DNA of 64,000 bases, taken from positions 930,001 to 994,000 of the forward strand of contig NZ_CP061498.1 in NCBI RefSeq assembly GCF_014681765.1. The letters run 5' to 3'. The DNA is from Roseicitreum antarcticum. Its GTDB lineage: Bacteria > Pseudomonadota > Alphaproteobacteria > Rhodobacterales > Rhodobacteraceae. The translations under genes were made by a program, and so were the position numbers. The notes below the pieces were generated by a model. It saw only the letters and a list, made by a program, of their open reading frames with translations. It was not told where the DNA came from and did no database searches. Below, piece by piece: positions 7,811 to 19,365 of the stretch; the first letter of the stretch is position 1, and the number at the start of each line of letters is the position of its first letter.

Positions 7811-9484
7811 TCAGTCGTCGCTCAATCGGCTGATGACCACGGTGACCTCGGGCTTCTTGCCCAGTTCTTCCATGGTGACCTGCCGGACCACGCGGCGCAT
7901 CGCCTCGTTCAGCTTGTCGTCATTGGCCATCAGCTTGCGGTCGGCGCGTTGCAGGAAGGTTGCAAGCTCTTCCTCCATCGTGTCGATCAGATCGCGCCCG
8001 CCGCGCCCGGTTTTCGACAGGCCCATGATCTCGGCCCAGGCGTCGCCCAGCGGTTGACCACCCTCATCAATAATCAGCGTCACCAGCACATGCCCGCCGA
8101 TGGCCATGCGGATCCGGTCACGGATCACGCCGTCCATCGCGCCAACAAGGCGCGTGCCGTCCAGATAGACACGGCCGGTTTCCACATGCTCGACCACGCG
8201 GGGCGCATCGCCCGACAGGTCCACCATGGTGCCATTGGTCACCACCGCCGCCGTCAGCCCCTTGGCCAGCGCGACCTTGGTGTGTTCGCGCAGCATGCGG
8301 TGTTCGCCATGCATCGGGATCAGCATCGCGGGGCGCATCAAATCATGCATCTGTTCCAGATCGGGGCGGTTCGCATGGCCCGAAACGTGGTAGGCCGGAT
8401 TGCCGCTGACCACGTCAACCTCCATCTCGGAATAGGCATTGATGATGTTGATCACCCCACGCTCATTCCCCGGAATGGTCATCGAGGAAAACAGGAACAT
8501 GTCGCCCGGCTTCATCGACAGCCCCATGTAGACACCGCGCGCCAGTTGCGCGCTGGCCGCGCGGCGTTCACCCTGCGAGCCCGTGACAATCAGCATCAGG
8601 TTCTCGCGCGGAATGTCGCGCGCCTGTTCCACGCTGACGGTGGGCGGCATGTCGCGCAGCAGGCCCGCGTCGGTGGCAGTCTTGGTCATGCGCTGCATCG
8701 CGCGGCCCAAAAGGCAGATCGACCGGCCTTGCGCCTGTGCTACCTGCGCCAGGGTGCGCAACCGCGCCACGTTCGACGCAAAGGTCGTGGCGACCACCAT
8801 GCCCTTGGCGTTGGCGATCAGTTCACCCAGCGCTTCGGGCAACGAGGATTCGGACCGCCCGGGATGGGTGTTGAACACATTGGTGCTGTCGCAGACCAGC
8901 GCCTTCACGCCGCTGTCGCCGATGGCACCCATCATCTCGGGGTCGAACGGTTCGCCAACGCCCGGCGCCATGTCCATCTTGAAATCGCCCGTATGGACGA
9001 TCCGGCCCGCAGGCGTGTCGATGATAAGGCCAGAGGCTTCGGGCAGCGAATGCGACACCGGCATGAATTGCACGGTGAAGGGACCGGCCTCGACCGCCTC
9101 GGGCATCGGGGCGACCGTGGTGACTTGGTTGGCATCTTGCCCCTGGTCTTCCATCTTGTGGCGCGCAATGCGGGCGGTAAAGTCGCGGCAGAACACCGGC
9201 GCCTTCAGTTTGGGCCACAGATGGCCAAGGGCGCCGACGTGGTCTTCATGGGCATGGGTGATGAAAATCGCCTCCAGCCGGTCCACATTCGCTTCCAGCC
9301 AGGACATATCGGGGAAGATCAGGTCCACCCCGGGTGTCGAATCCATATCCGGAAAGGTCACGCCCAGATCCACCAGGATCAGCCGTTCCTTACCGGGCCG
9401 TCCATACCCGTAAACATAGGCATTCATGCCTACTTCGCCCGACCCGCCAAGGGGTAGGTAAATCAGTCTGTCTTTTCCGCTCAT
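7811..9484 (-). CDS. rnj: Ribonuclease J
   Basis: A 557-residue beta-CASP metallo-beta-lactamase ribonuclease that processes and degrades RNA with 5' exonuclease and endonuclease activity. The zinc site HAHEDH is at residues 77-82, with further ligands in VHTGDFK. The beta-CASP domain (with CDSTN) and the SGHAN segment follow, and the C-terminal domain ends in VVISRLSDD. Length fits alphaproteobacterial RNase J. It is the last gene of the nuo operon, overlapping coaX by 4 bases. RNase E (43740-46700) is also encoded here, so both RNase systems are present, as is usual in this order. Confidence 0.95.
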   Translation of the reverse strand: MSGKDRLIYLPLGGSGEVGMNAYVYGYGRPGKERLILVDLGVTFPDMDSTPGVDLIFPDMSWLEANVDRLEAIFITHAHEDHVGALGHLWPKLKAPVFCRDFTARIARHKMEDQGQDANQVTTVAPMPEAVEAGPFTVQFMPVSHSLPEASGLIIDTPAGRIVHTGDFKMDMAPGVGEPFDPEMMGAIGDSGVKALVCDSTNVFNTHPGRSESSLPEALGELIANAKGMVVATTFASNVARLRTLAQVAQAQGRSICLLGRAMQRMTKTATDAGLLRDMPPTVSVEQARDIPRENLMLIVTGSQGERRAASAQLARGVYMGLSMKPGDMFLFSSMTIPGNERGVINIINAYSEMEVDVVSGNPAYHVSGHANRPDLEQMHDLMRPAMLIPMHGEHRMLREHTKVALAKGLTAAVVTNGTMVDLSGDAPRVVEHVETGRVYLDGTRLVGAMDGVIRDRIRMAIGGHVLVTLIIDEGGQPLGDAWAEIMGLSKTGRGGRDLIDTMEEELATFLQRADRKLMANDDKLNEAMRRVVRQVTMEELGKKPEVTVVISRLSDD

Positions 9485-10254
9485 TCATCGTTCCTATTAA
9501 ATTCATGTATGATCCTCAGACCATGCATCGTCAGATCGTCGCGTATTTCGTCGAAGATTGCGTCTCCGCTGGCAAACAGCGGGGCAAGGCCCCCGGTGCC
9601 GATCACCGTCATGGGGCGGCCGTGCTCGGCCCTTATTTTGGTGCATATCCCGTTTACGAGGCCCAGATAACCCCAGAAAACACCGGCCTGCATGCAGGCC
9701 ACCGTATTTTTGCCGATCACGCTGTCGGGGCGCGAGATATCGACATGCGGCAGGGCTGCAGCCGCCATATGCAGCGCTTCCATCGACAGGTTGACGCCCG
9801 GCGCGATGACACCGCCGATATAGGCGCCGTCATGGTCGACCACGTCGAATGTCGTGGCCGTGCCGAAATCCACCACGATCAGATCGCCGCCATAAAACGC
9901 ATGGCCCGCCACCGTGTTGACCAGCCGGTCCGGCCCCACCTGCGTACCGACATCAACGCGCACGCCCACCGGCAGACGGCATTCCGGCTTGCCCACCACC
10001 AGCGGGCGGCAGTCGAAATAGCGGTTGCACAGCACACGCAGGTTGAACACCACCCGGGGAACCGTGCTGGAGATCACCACATCGGTGATCCTCACATCCA
10101 GCTTTTGCAGGCTCATCAGGCTGGAAATCCAGACATAATACTGATCTGCCGTGCGCTGATGCTCGGTCGAGGTGCGCCAGGTCGCCAGGAATTTCTCGCC
10201 GTCCCAGATCGAAAAAACGGTATTGGTATTGCCACAATCAATTGCCAGCAGCAT
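9481..10254 (-). CDS. coaX: Type III pantothenate kinase
   Basis: CoaX phosphorylates pantothenate in the first step of coenzyme A synthesis. The 257-residue product has the ASKHA-fold motifs DCGNTNT (residues 6-12), VGPDRLVN, VVDFGTATTFDVV and GVIAPGV. The chosen ATG at 10254 (MLLAIDCGN) gives the normal family start; a start at 10281 would add nine residues. The gene sits between birA and rnj in the operon tail, overlapping rnj by 4 bases, and no other pantothenate kinase is seen in this window. Confidence 0.94.
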   Translation of the reverse strand: MLLAIDCGNTNTVFSIWDGEKFLATWRTSTEHQRTADQYYVWISSLMSLQKLDVRITDVVISSTVPRVVFNLRVLCNRYFDCRPLVVGKPECRLPVGVRVDVGTQVGPDRLVNTVAGHAFYGGDLIVVDFGTATTFDVVDHDGAYIGGVIAPGVNLSMEALHMAAAALPHVDISRPDSVIGKNTVACMQAGVFWGYLGLVNGICTKIRAEHGRPMTVIGTGGLAPLFASGDAIFDEIRDDLTMHGLRIIHEFNRNDE

Positions 10255-10264
10255 CACAGGCCCC

Positions 10265-11086
10265 CTATCGGAAAAACACATCCGCCGCCGGAATCGCCAT
10301 GCGCCCCCGCGCCGTGTTCAGGATCAATGCACCGCTGTCGTCGATGGTCTCGAACACCCCGTCGTAACTCTCGGTGACGGTGCGCGCGGTGATCGTCTCG
10401 CCCAGCCGGGCGGCGCGGGCCAGCCAGGCGTTGCGGATCGGCGCGAAACCATAGGTGGTGAACTGTGCCTCGTAATGCGCAAAGGCGGGGGCCAAGGCAT
10501 CCAGAAATTCCTCTGGGGTGACCGCCGCGCCCGCCTCATCCCACAGGTTGACCGGGCGCACGGCACCGTCCTGCGCGGGGGGGGCGTTGCGCAGGTTGAC
10601 GCCAATGCCGATGGCAAGGTGCGCCACCCAGGCGCCAGAAACACCAACTGACCCGCCGCCTGACCCGCCAACTGACCCAAGGGATTCCAGCAAGATGCCC
10701 GCCAGCTTGCAGCCATTCAACAGCACATCATTGGGCCATTTCAGCGCAAAGCCATCCGGGCGCCCGGTCACCGCCACACAGGCATCAAACAGCGCCAGCG
10801 CCGCGATGAACGACCGTTGCGCCGCCGCGCCCGGCGGGCCAGCGGGCCGCATCACCAGCGTTGCCGCGAAATTTCCGGTGGGATCAACCCAGGCGCGCCC
10901 GCGCCTGCCCCGCCCTGCCGTCTGGCGCAGGGCCAGTATCCATGTCGGCTGGGTCAGGTCGCGCGCGCGGCGCGCGGCCTCGGCATTGGTGCTGTCCACC
11001 TCGGCCAGGACCACACGGTCCACACCCGCAGGCCAGTCGGAAACCGCCGCGCCGTGCGCGTCAGCGGACAAGGGCGTCGGCGGCAA
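10265..11086 (-). CDS. birA: Biotin-[acetyl-CoA-carboxylase] ligase
   Basis: This enzyme attaches biotin to biotin-dependent carboxylases such as MccA (liuD) in this window. The 273-residue product has the catalytic core only: DSTNAEA (residues 31-37), GRGRRGRAW (58-66), [10 protein letters not shown] (116-125) and GIGVNLRN. It lacks the N-terminal DNA-binding domain of E. coli BirA, so it is not expected to act as a repressor. An unusual Gly/Ser linker (residues 137-151) comes from a short tandem repeat near 10647-10680. Its start overlaps the nuoN end by 26 bases. In Paracoccus a birA-like gene also ends the complex I operon. Confidence 0.92.
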   Translation of the reverse strand: MPPTPLSADAHGAAVSDWPAGVDRVVLAEVDSTNAEAARRARDLTQPTWILALRQTAGRGRRGRAWVDPTGNFAATLVMRPAGPPGAAAQRSFIAALALFDACVAVTGRPDGFALKWPNDVLLNGCKLAGILLESLGSVGGSGGGSVGVSGAWVAHLAIGIGVNLRNAPPAQDGAVRPVNLWDEAGAAVTPEEFLDALAPAFAHYEAQFTTYGFAPIRNAWLARAARLGETITARTVTESYDGVFETIDDSGALILNTARGRMAIPAADVFFR

Positions 11087-12500
11087 GGGCTGCCATGCTT
11101 TCGATGCCGAACAGGTTCACCATGCCCAACACCATGATCGCGGCCGAGGCCACCAGCAAGCCGACCTGCAACGGCGGCATGCCGCTGTCCAGCGCGGCAC
11201 CATCCTTGCCGAAATACATGAAATACACGATGCGCATGTAATAGAACGCGCCGATGACCGATGCGATCACACCCGCCACGGCCAGCCAGGCCATATCAGC
11301 CTGCACCGCCGCCCACAGGACATAGAACTTGCCGACAAAACCAACCAGCGGCGGCACGCCCGCAAGGCTGAACATCAAGATCAGCAGCGCCAGCGCGCGC
11401 AGGGGTTCCGCCTTGGCATATTGGTTCAGGCTAGCAATGTCGCTGACTGCACGCCCGTCCCGCCGCATCGACAAGATGAAGGCGAAGACGCCGATGTTCA
11501 TCGTCACATAAATCGCCATGTAGATCAGCATGGCCTGCACACCCTCGGCCGTGCCCGCAGCCAGCCCGACCAGCGCAAACCCCATATGCGTGATGGAGGA
11601 ATAGGCCATCAGCCGCTTGATGTCGGTCTGCCCAATCGCCGCCACTGCCCCCAGGAACATCGAGGCCGTGGCCAGCAGCGCGACAATCTGCGTCCAATCG
11701 CCGGGCACGGCACCGAATGCGTCGAACACCAGCCGCGCCAGCAGCGCCATGGCCGCAACCTTGGGCGCGGTTGCGAAGAACGCAGTGACCGGCGTGGGCG
11801 ACCCCTCATAGACATCGGGGGTCCACATGTGGAACGGCACGGCGGACACCTTGAACGCCAGCCCGGCCAACATGAACGCCAGCCCCATCAGCACGCCGAC
11901 CGGCATGCCTTCCTCCCCGATGGTCGAGATGATGCCCGCGAAGCTGGTCGTGCCCGCGAAACCATAGGTCAGCGACGCGCCATAAAGCAGCATGCCAGAC
12001 GCCAGCGCCCCCAGAACGAAATACTTCAGCCCGGCCTCGGTCGATTTCAGACTGTCGCGGCGGATCGAGGCGATGACATACAGCGCCAGCGATTGCAGCT
12101 CCAACCCCATGTAGAGGATGATCAGATCACCCGCCGACACCATCACCATCATGCCCACGACCGACAGCGCCACCAGCACCGGGTATTCGAACCGCATCAT
12201 GTCGGCACGCGCCATGTAATTCTGGCCCATGACCAGCACCACCGCCGCCGAAATCAGGATGATCATCTTGGAGAATTGCGCGAAAGCATCCGCGATGAAC
12301 ATGCCGCCAAAGGCCAGGCGCGACGCCGGTTCGCCAACGCCGATATACAGCGCGACCAACACGAACATCGCCGCAGTGGCCCACAGGATGATGCCCGCTA
12401 CCTTGTCCTTGCCGCCAAAGGCCCCGAACATCAGCGCGGCCATGGCGAAAAGCGCCAGAACAATCTCGGGCAAAGCAGTTAAGAGATCAGAGGCGATCAT
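11061..12500 (-). CDS. nuoN: NADH-quinone oxidoreductase subunit N
   Basis: The 479-residue product is an antiporter-like membrane subunit of complex I with about 14 transmembrane helices, related to NuoL and NuoM. Conserved segments include [13 protein letters not shown], the discontinuous-helix region with [11 protein letters not shown]-like residues ([17 protein letters not shown]) and [14 protein letters not shown]. Lysines in membrane helices used for proton translocation are present, for example in FKVSAVPFH. It lies 11 bases after nuoM and is the last structural subunit in the operon, followed by birA. Confidence 0.96.
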   Translation of the reverse strand: MIASDLLTALPEIVLALFAMAALMFGAFGGKDKVAGIILWATAAMFVLVALYIGVGEPASRLAFGGMFIADAFAQFSKMIILISAAVVLVMGQNYMARADMMRFEYPVLVALSVVGMMVMVSAGDLIILYMGLELQSLALYVIASIRRDSLKSTEAGLKYFVLGALASGMLLYGASLTYGFAGTTSFAGIISTIGEEGMPVGVLMGLAFMLAGLAFKVSAVPFHMWTPDVYEGSPTPVTAFFATAPKVAAMALLARLVFDAFGAVPGDWTQIVALLATASMFLGAVAAIGQTDIKRLMAYSSITHMGFALVGLAAGTAEGVQAMLIYMAIYVTMNIGVFAFILSMRRDGRAVSDIASLNQYAKAEPLRALALLILMFSLAGVPPLVGFVGKFYVLWAAVQADMAWLAVAGVIASVIGAFYYMRIVYFMYFGKDGAALDSGMPPLQVGLLVASAAIMVLGMVNLFGIESMAALAADALVR

Positions 12501-12511
12501 GGTCGGGCCTT

Positions 12512-14053
12512 TCAGTTCTGTGCCAGCCGTGCGGCGTTTTCAAACGCCGCCAGCGCGGTTTCATGCTGCGCCACAAGCGCGTCAACCGACGGGCCGATGA
12601 TATCGGTAATCAGGGCGGGATACACGCCCAGCAACAGGGTCATCACGATCAGCGGTGCCATCATCGCCTTTTCCCGCGTGTCCATATCCTTGATGGCCTT
12701 CAGGCTCTCCTTGATCAGGTCGCCCATCACCACCCGGCGGTACAGCCACAGCGCATAGCCCGCCGACAAGATCACCCCGGTTGCCGCGAACAGCGCCACC
12801 CATGTGTTGACCTGGAACACCGCCATGAAGGTCAGGAATTCCCCCACGAAGCCAGATGTGCCCGGCAACCCGACGTTGGCCATGGTGAACAGCAAGAACA
12901 CCGCCGCATAGACCGGCATCCGGTTCACCAGCCCGCCATAAGCCGCAATGTCGCGGGTGTGCATCCGGTCATAGATCACGCCGACAGCGAGGAACAGCGC
13001 GCTGGCGATGAAGCCGTGGCTGAGCATCTGGAAGATCGCACCATCCACGCCCTGCTTGTTCGCCGCGAAAATCCCCATGGTGACGAAACCCATATGCGCC
13101 ACCGACGAATATGCCACCAGCTTCTTCATATCGGTTTGCATCAGCGCCACCAGCGAGGTGTAGACGATGGCAATCGCCGACAGCCACAGCACCAGGGGCG
13201 CGAAGATATCGCTTGCCACCGGGAACATCGGCAGGCTGAAGCGCAAGAAGCCATAGCCACCCATCTTCAGCAGCACCGCCGCCAGCACGACCGACCCCGC
13301 CGTCGGGGCCTGAACGTGGGCATCGGGCAACCAGGTATGCACCGGCCACATCGGCATCTTCACCGCGAAAGAGGCAAAGAAGGCCAGCCACAACAGCGTC
13401 TGCATGCCGCCCACCACCTGCCAGCCCATCAGGCTGATCGTGCCGGTCGAAAACTCATGCGTCAGCAGCGTGGGAATATCCGTGGTGCCCGCATCGACAT
13501 ACATGGCGATCATCGCCACCAGCATCAGCACCGACCCAAGGAAGGTGTAGAGGAAGAACTTGAAGGCCGCGTAAATCCGCTCTTTGCCGCCCCAGATGCC
13601 GATAATCAGGAACATCGGGATCAGACCGGCCTCGAAGAACAGATAGAACAGCACCATATCCAGCGCCGTGAACACCCCGATCATCAGGGTCTCCAGCAGC
13701 AGGAAGGCGATCATGTATTCCTTCACCCGATGCTCTACCGTCCAGCAGGCGGCAATGGTGATCGGCATGATCGCGGTGGTCAGCATGACAAACAGCACCG
13801 AAATGCCATCAACGCCCAGCTTATAAGTCAGGCCCATGATCCACGGGCGTTCCTCGACGAACTGGAAGCCCGTATTGCTGCGGTCAAAGCTGACCAGCAT
13901 GATCAACGAGAACATGAACGTCGCCACGGTGGCGATCATCGCCAGCCATTTCGCATTCCGGTCCGCCGAGGCGTCCCGCCCACGCAGGAAAATCGCCATG
14001 ATCGCCGCCGCCACCGCGGGGGTGAAGGTAATGATGGACAACAGGTTCAGCAT
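12512..14053 (-). CDS. nuoM: NADH-quinone oxidoreductase subunit M
   Basis: A 513-residue antiporter-like proton-pumping subunit of complex I. Typical segments are [20 protein letters not shown] (with the key glutamate), [34 protein letters not shown] and [17 protein letters not shown]. The start codon at 14053 overlaps the nuoL stop as ATGA. No interruption or unusual feature is seen. Confidence 0.97.
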   Translation of the reverse strand: MLNLLSIITFTPAVAAAIMAIFLRGRDASADRNAKWLAMIATVATFMFSLIMLVSFDRSNTGFQFVEERPWIMGLTYKLGVDGISVLFVMLTTAIMPITIAACWTVEHRVKEYMIAFLLLETLMIGVFTALDMVLFYLFFEAGLIPMFLIIGIWGGKERIYAAFKFFLYTFLGSVLMLVAMIAMYVDAGTTDIPTLLTHEFSTGTISLMGWQVVGGMQTLLWLAFFASFAVKMPMWPVHTWLPDAHVQAPTAGSVVLAAVLLKMGGYGFLRFSLPMFPVASDIFAPLVLWLSAIAIVYTSLVALMQTDMKKLVAYSSVAHMGFVTMGIFAANKQGVDGAIFQMLSHGFIASALFLAVGVIYDRMHTRDIAAYGGLVNRMPVYAAVFLLFTMANVGLPGTSGFVGEFLTFMAVFQVNTWVALFAATGVILSAGYALWLYRRVVMGDLIKESLKAIKDMDTREKAMMAPLIVMTLLLGVYPALITDIIGPSVDALVAQHETALAAFENAARLAQN

Positions 14054-16017
14054 CAGCCTGCCCCCCCGACGAGTGTGACATAGGTGACGATCACCACGAT
14101 CCCCAGGACCATCGCAAAGGCATAATGATAGACGTAACCCGATTGAACGCGCCCAGCGAGGCGGGCAAAGAACGGGACGATCCCCATCGCCAGCCCGTTG
14201 ATACCGCCGTCAATCACCTGGCCATCCCCCTTCTTCCAGAGGAACTGCCCCAGCGCTTTTGCCGGACGCACGAACACGGCCTCGTAGACCTCATCGAAAT
14301 ACCATTTGCGCAGCAAGAATTGGTACAGGATCGGCTGGTTCTCTGCCAGACGACGCGGCAGATCAGGACTGCGGATGTAGAACAGCCACGACAGGCCAAA
14401 CCCCAATGCCATCGCAATGAACGGCGCGACCTTCACCCAGGCGGCAACCTCATGCGCGTCATGGATCAGGTGGTTGTCCTCGGCCATGAAGATCGAGGCA
14501 CCAAAGAACGCATGCACTGCCTCGGAGGAACCGAAGAAAGGCTCATACCAGATCATGCCCGCGAAGACCGCACCCACGGCCAGCACGGCCAGCGGGATCA
14601 GCATGGTCTTGGGGGATTCATGCGCATGGTCATGGGTTTTCTTCGATCCGCGCGGCGTGCCGAAGAAGGTCAGGAACATCAGCCGCCAGCTGTAGAAGCT
14701 GGTCATCAGCGCCCCCGCCACCAGAATCCAGAACGCATAGGACTGGCCCGAGGCGAAGGCGGATTCGATGATCGCATCCTTGGACACGAAACCCGCAAAG
14801 CCGAAATGCGTCAGCGGGATACCCACGCCGGTGATCGCCAGCGTGCCGATCATCATCGCCCAATAGGTCATCGGCAGCTTGTGGCGCAGCCCGCCGTAAT
14901 TGCGCATGTCCTGCTCGTGATGCATCCCGTGAATGACCGACCCTGCCCCAAGGAACAGCATGGCCTTGAAAAAGGCATGCGTCAGCAGGTGGAACATCGC
15001 GACCGAATAGACCCCGATACCCGCAGCGACGAACATGTAGCCCAGCTGCGAACAGGTCGAATAGGCGATCACCCGCTTGATGTCATTCTGCACCAGCCCG
15101 ACCGACGCGGCGAAAAGCGCCGTGAAGGCCCCGATGAAGACCACGATATTCATCGCCTCTGGCGCGTATTCCATCAACGGCGACATGCGCACCATCAGGA
15201 AAACCCCGGCGGTGACCATGGTCGCGGCGTGGATCAGCGCGGAAACCGGCGTCGGCCCCTCCATCGCGTCGGGCAGCCAGGTGTGCAGGAACAACTGCGC
15301 CGATTTCCCCATCGCGCCGACGAACAGCAGGAATGCGATCAGGTTTGCAGCATTCCAGTCGGTCCACAGGAACCGCACTTCAGTCTCGGCAAGCTCTGCG
15401 CCAGAGGCGAAGATCACGTCGAACTGGATGCTGTCGGTCAGGTAGAACAACGCCATGATGCCCAGGATGAAGCCGAAATCGCCAACGCGGTTGACGATGA
15501 AGGCCTTCATTGCCGCGGCACCGGCGCTCGGCTTGCGGAAATAGAAACCGATCAGCAGGTAGGACGCAAGGCCCACGCCCTCCCAGCCAAAGAACATCTG
15601 CACCAGGTTATCCGCTGTCACCAGCATCAGCATCGCAAAGGTGAACAGCGACAGATAGGCAAAGAAGCGCGGGCGATAGCTTTCATTATCGCGGAAATTC
15701 TCGTCATGCGCCATGTAACCGAAGGAATACAGATGCACGAGCGCGGAAACCGTGGTGATCACGATCAGCATCACCGTGGTCAGCCGGTCCAGCCGGATTG
15801 CCCAATCACCGATCAGCGTTCCGCTGTCGATCCAACGCAGGATCTGGATCTGCTGCATCGTGCCGTCATAAGTCAGGAAGACCACCCAGGACAGCAACGC
15901 CGACAGGAACAACAACCCGGTGGCGATGACCTGAGCGGGCTTTTCGCCAAACAGGCGCCAGCCCAAACCGCACAGGATCGCCCCGATCAGCGGCGCGAAA
16001 AGAAGTGTCACAGCCAT
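14053..16017 (-). CDS. nuoL: NADH-quinone oxidoreductase subunit L
   Basis: A 654-residue membrane subunit of complex I, the distal proton pump. It shows the antiporter core ([53 protein letters not shown]) and the C-terminal long lateral helix followed by a final membrane helix ([18 protein letters not shown]). Length is within the family range. It is 4 bases downstream of nuoK and overlaps nuoM. Confidence 0.97.
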   Translation of the reverse strand: MAVTLLFAPLIGAILCGLGWRLFGEKPAQVIATGLLFLSALLSWVVFLTYDGTMQQIQILRWIDSGTLIGDWAIRLDRLTTVMLIVITTVSALVHLYSFGYMAHDENFRDNESYRPRFFAYLSLFTFAMLMLVTADNLVQMFFGWEGVGLASYLLIGFYFRKPSAGAAAMKAFIVNRVGDFGFILGIMALFYLTDSIQFDVIFASGAELAETEVRFLWTDWNAANLIAFLLFVGAMGKSAQLFLHTWLPDAMEGPTPVSALIHAATMVTAGVFLMVRMSPLMEYAPEAMNIVVFIGAFTALFAASVGLVQNDIKRVIAYSTCSQLGYMFVAAGIGVYSVAMFHLLTHAFFKAMLFLGAGSVIHGMHHEQDMRNYGGLRHKLPMTYWAMMIGTLAITGVGIPLTHFGFAGFVSKDAIIESAFASGQSYAFWILVAGALMTSFYSWRLMFLTFFGTPRGSKKTHDHAHESPKTMLIPLAVLAVGAVFAGMIWYEPFFGSSEAVHAFFGASIFMAEDNHLIHDAHEVAAWVKVAPFIAMALGFGLSWLFYIRSPDLPRRLAENQPILYQFLLRKWYFDEVYEAVFVRPAKALGQFLWKKGDGQVIDGGINGLAMGIVPFFARLAGRVQSGYVYHYAFAMVLGIVVIVTYVTLVGGAG

Positions 16018-16021
16018 TGGA

Positions 16022-16327
16022 TCAGCCTTTCATCACGTTGACGTCTTCCACGTCAATCGTGCCCCGGTTGCGGAAGAAACACACAAGGATCGCCAGCCCG
16101 ATCGCGGCCTCGGCCGCGGCGACGGTCAGCACGAACATGGTGAAGACCTGCCCCACCAGATCGCCAAGATGGCTGGAAAAAGCGACCAGATTGATGTTTA
16201 CCGACAACAGCATCAGTTCCAGCGACATCAAGATGACGATGATGTTCTTGCGGTTCAGGAAAATCCCGAAAATGCCGATCACGAACAGGGCTGCCGCCAC
16301 TGTCAGGTAATGTTCCAGTCCAACCAT
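16022..16327 (-). CDS. nuoK: NADH-quinone oxidoreductase subunit K
   Basis: A 101-residue subunit with three membrane helices, homologous to MrpC of Na+/H+ antiporters. The start [12 protein letters not shown] and the first helix [14 protein letters not shown] are standard. The buried glutamates of the family are visible in [12 protein letters not shown] and [11 protein letters not shown]. It is preceded by an 87-base gap after nuoJ (16328-16414) in which no gene is seen. Confidence 0.96.
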   Translation of the reverse strand: MVGLEHYLTVAAALFVIGIFGIFLNRKNIIVILMSLELMLLSVNINLVAFSSHLGDLVGQVFTMFVLTVAAAEAAIGLAILVCFFRNRGTIDVEDVNVMKG

Positions 16328-16414
16328 TTGGTCCCTCGTTCAACGCTTGGCGGCATTCGGGTCTGCTGCCCGGTTTGCCGAAAATTCCGACCCTTTGGCC
16401 AAAGCCTGCAGGGC

Positions 16415-17032
16415 CTAGCCCAGCCCCTGACCGGGTTTCACATCTTTCAGTTCCATCGCCTTCGCCGGGTCGCGGTACATCTGCGCCAGCACGTCCTGGC
16501 GCTTCACATCCTTGCGCTTGCGCAGGGTCAGGACGATCGCGCCGATCATCGACACCAGCAAGATCAGCCCGGCCAACTGGAAGAGGATGAAATACTGGTC
16601 ATAGATCAGCATCCCCAACGCATGGGTATTGTGGATCTCGGCGGGGTCGGGCGCCACGGCGGCGCGCAGCCCCATCGCGCCATCCGCCGTCTGCCATGCG
16701 CCAAACAGCAGCGTCATCTGCATCAACAGCACCAACCCGACCAGCCCGGCCAACGGCAGATACCTGGTCATCTCGGCCTTGAGCGCCGAGAAATCCACAT
16801 CCAGCATCATCACCACGAACAAGAACAACACCGCGACCGCGCCGACATAGACGATGATCAACAGCATCGCGACGAATTCCGCGCCCAGCAGCACGAACAA
16901 CCCCGCCGCCGACAGGAACGCCAGGATCAGCCACAGCACCGAATGTACCGGGTTGCGCGACACCACCACCATCAGGCCGGCGATCAACACCACCGTGGCA
17001 AATGCGTAAAAGGCAAAATCTGCGATACCCAT
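16415..17032 (-). CDS. nuoJ: NADH-quinone oxidoreductase subunit J
   Basis: A 205-residue membrane subunit of complex I with five predicted helices. The family signature is seen in [20 protein letters not shown] and in [17 protein letters not shown], the helix with the pi-bulge involved in coupling. A charged cytoplasmic tail ends the protein. It lies 60 bases downstream of nuoI. Confidence 0.95.
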   Translation of the reverse strand: MGIADFAFYAFATVVLIAGLMVVVSRNPVHSVLWLILAFLSAAGLFVLLGAEFVAMLLIIVYVGAVAVLFLFVVMMLDVDFSALKAEMTRYLPLAGLVGLVLLMQMTLLFGAWQTADGAMGLRAAVAPDPAEIHNTHALGMLIYDQYFILFQLAGLILLVSMIGAIVLTLRKRKDVKRQDVLAQMYRDPAKAMELKDVKPGQGLG

Positions 17033-17092
17033 GATCCCTCGCGTTCTCTTCTCTGTCCGGTCGCAGGCGGTTTCGCCACGGCCGGGATGCCC

Positions 17093-17894
<802 letters not shown>

Positions 17895-17895
17895 T

Positions 17896-18933
17896 TCAGC
17901 CCCCGATCGCCCAGCGGGCCCACAGGCCGCCGAACAGCTCGAATTTCGCCAGGAACGCCACCAGCACGACCCAGCCCAGCGACATGGGCAGGAACACCTT
18001 CCAGCCGATCCGCATCAACTGGTCGTAGCGATAGCGCGGCACGATGGCCTTCACCATGGCGAACATGAAGAAGAAGATCGCCATCTTGCCCACCATCCAC
18101 AGCGCGCCATCAGGCAGACCGGGAATGGGCGACAGCCAACCACCAAAGAACAGAAGCGACATCAGCGCGCACATCAGGAAGATCGCGATATACTCGCCCG
18201 CCATGAACAAAAGGTAAGGCGTCGAGGAATATTCCACCATGAAGCCCGCCACCAGTTCCGACTCGGCCTCGGGCAGGTCGAACGGCGGGCGGTTGGTTTC
18301 CGCCAGCGCGCTGATGAAGAACAAGATGACCATGGGAAAATGCGGCAGCCAGTACCAACCCAGCGCGCCCCAGCCGGTATCTTGCGCCGCGACGATATTG
18401 CCGAAATTCATCGACCCGGTGGTGATGATCACCCCGATGATGATCAGGCCCAGCGACACTTCATAGGAAATCATCTGCGCGGCCGACCGCAACGACCCCA
18501 GGAACGCGTATTTGGAGTTCGAGGCCCAGCCGCCCATGATGACGCCGTAAACCTCAAGGCTGGAAACCGCAAAGACGAACAGGATCGCCACGTTGATATC
18601 GGCCAGAACCCAGGTGTCGTTGAACGGGATCACCGCCCAGGCCAGCACCGCCAGCACGAAGGACAAAAGCGGCGCCAGGAAATACACCGGACGGTCGACA
18701 CCGGCCGGAATAACCACCTCTTTGACCACATATTTCAGTGCATCGGCCACCGATTGCAGCAGGCCGAACGGCCCCACCACATTCGGGCCGCGCCGCATCT
18801 GGACGGCGGCCCAGATCTTGCGGTCGCCATAGACCAGAAACAACAGCGAGATCATCACAAATGCGACGACCAACAGCGATTGCAACGCGATCAGCAGCGT
18901 GATTCCCAGCCCGGTTTGCAAAAATTCAGCCAT
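17896..18933 (-). CDS. nuoH: NADH-quinone oxidoreductase subunit H
   Basis: A 345-residue membrane subunit that lines the quinone chamber with NuoB and NuoD. Eight membrane helices are expected. Conserved stretches are [20 protein letters not shown], the long acidic loop around [20 protein letters not shown], and [18 protein letters not shown]. It lies 14 bases after a lipoprotein gene and before the TM2-domain gene. Confidence 0.97.
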   Translation of the reverse strand: MAEFLQTGLGITLLIALQSLLVVAFVMISLLFLVYGDRKIWAAVQMRRGPNVVGPFGLLQSVADALKYVVKEVVIPAGVDRPVYFLAPLLSFVLAVLAWAVIPFNDTWVLADINVAILFVFAVSSLEVYGVIMGGWASNSKYAFLGSLRSAAQMISYEVSLGLIIIGVIITTGSMNFGNIVAAQDTGWGALGWYWLPHFPMVILFFISALAETNRPPFDLPEAESELVAGFMVEYSSTPYLLFMAGEYIAIFLMCALMSLLFFGGWLSPIPGLPDGALWMVGKMAIFFFMFAMVKAIVPRYRYDQLMRIGWKVFLPMSLGWVVLVAFLAKFELFGGLWARWAIGG

Positions 18934-18947
18934 TGTTCCCTATATCC

Positions 18948-19358
18948 TCAGACCGTCGGTATTCCCTGCTCGCGACAATCCGCAACGGTGACTTCTGCGT
19001 CAATCGTGCGGACCCCGCGCGGCAGGGCTGGCGAGATGGTGTAAACAGCATCTGCCTCCCAATTACCACCCTCGCGGGCGACATTCGTGCGCACATGTCG
19101 TGCAAATCCGTATCCGCGGATCAGCGAATACTGCGCTGCGGCACAACGCGCGTAAGCGACGACATCCTCGCCGTCCCGCGCGCCTTCCATGGCGACATGG
19201 AAATTGACCATGCTCCAGTCCAACAGCCGCGTTTCAATCCCCGCATAGGCGGGCGCGGGGCGCGTATCGTCGGCCCGCGCCGCCTGCTCGTGGCCGCAGC
19301 CCGCCAGCCCGCCAAGCGCGGACAGCAGTACCACAGCCAGGGGCGGAAGCGGGGCCAT
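18948..19358 (-). CDS. Small putative lipoprotein in the nuo operon
   Basis: The 136-residue product begins MAPLPPLAVVLLSALGGLAGC, a signal peptide ending in a lipobox (LAGC), so export and lipidation are predicted. The mature part contains two further cysteines (YARCAAAQ and ADCREQG) that could form a disulphide, and a beta-rich pattern. The ATG at 19358 gives a proper signal sequence and does not overlap nuoG; an upstream ATG at 19391 would add a charged extension before the signal. The family was not recognised. Its placement between nuoG and nuoH matches the Rhodobacterales habit of extra small genes in this operon. Confidence 0.7.
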   Translation of the reverse strand: MAPLPPLAVVLLSALGGLAGCGHEQAARADDTRPAPAYAGIETRLLDWSMVNFHVAMEGARDGEDVVAYARCAAAQYSLIRGYGFARHVRTNVAREGGNWEADAVYTISPALPRGVRTIDAEVTVADCREQGIPTV

Positions 19359-19365
19359 CAAACCG

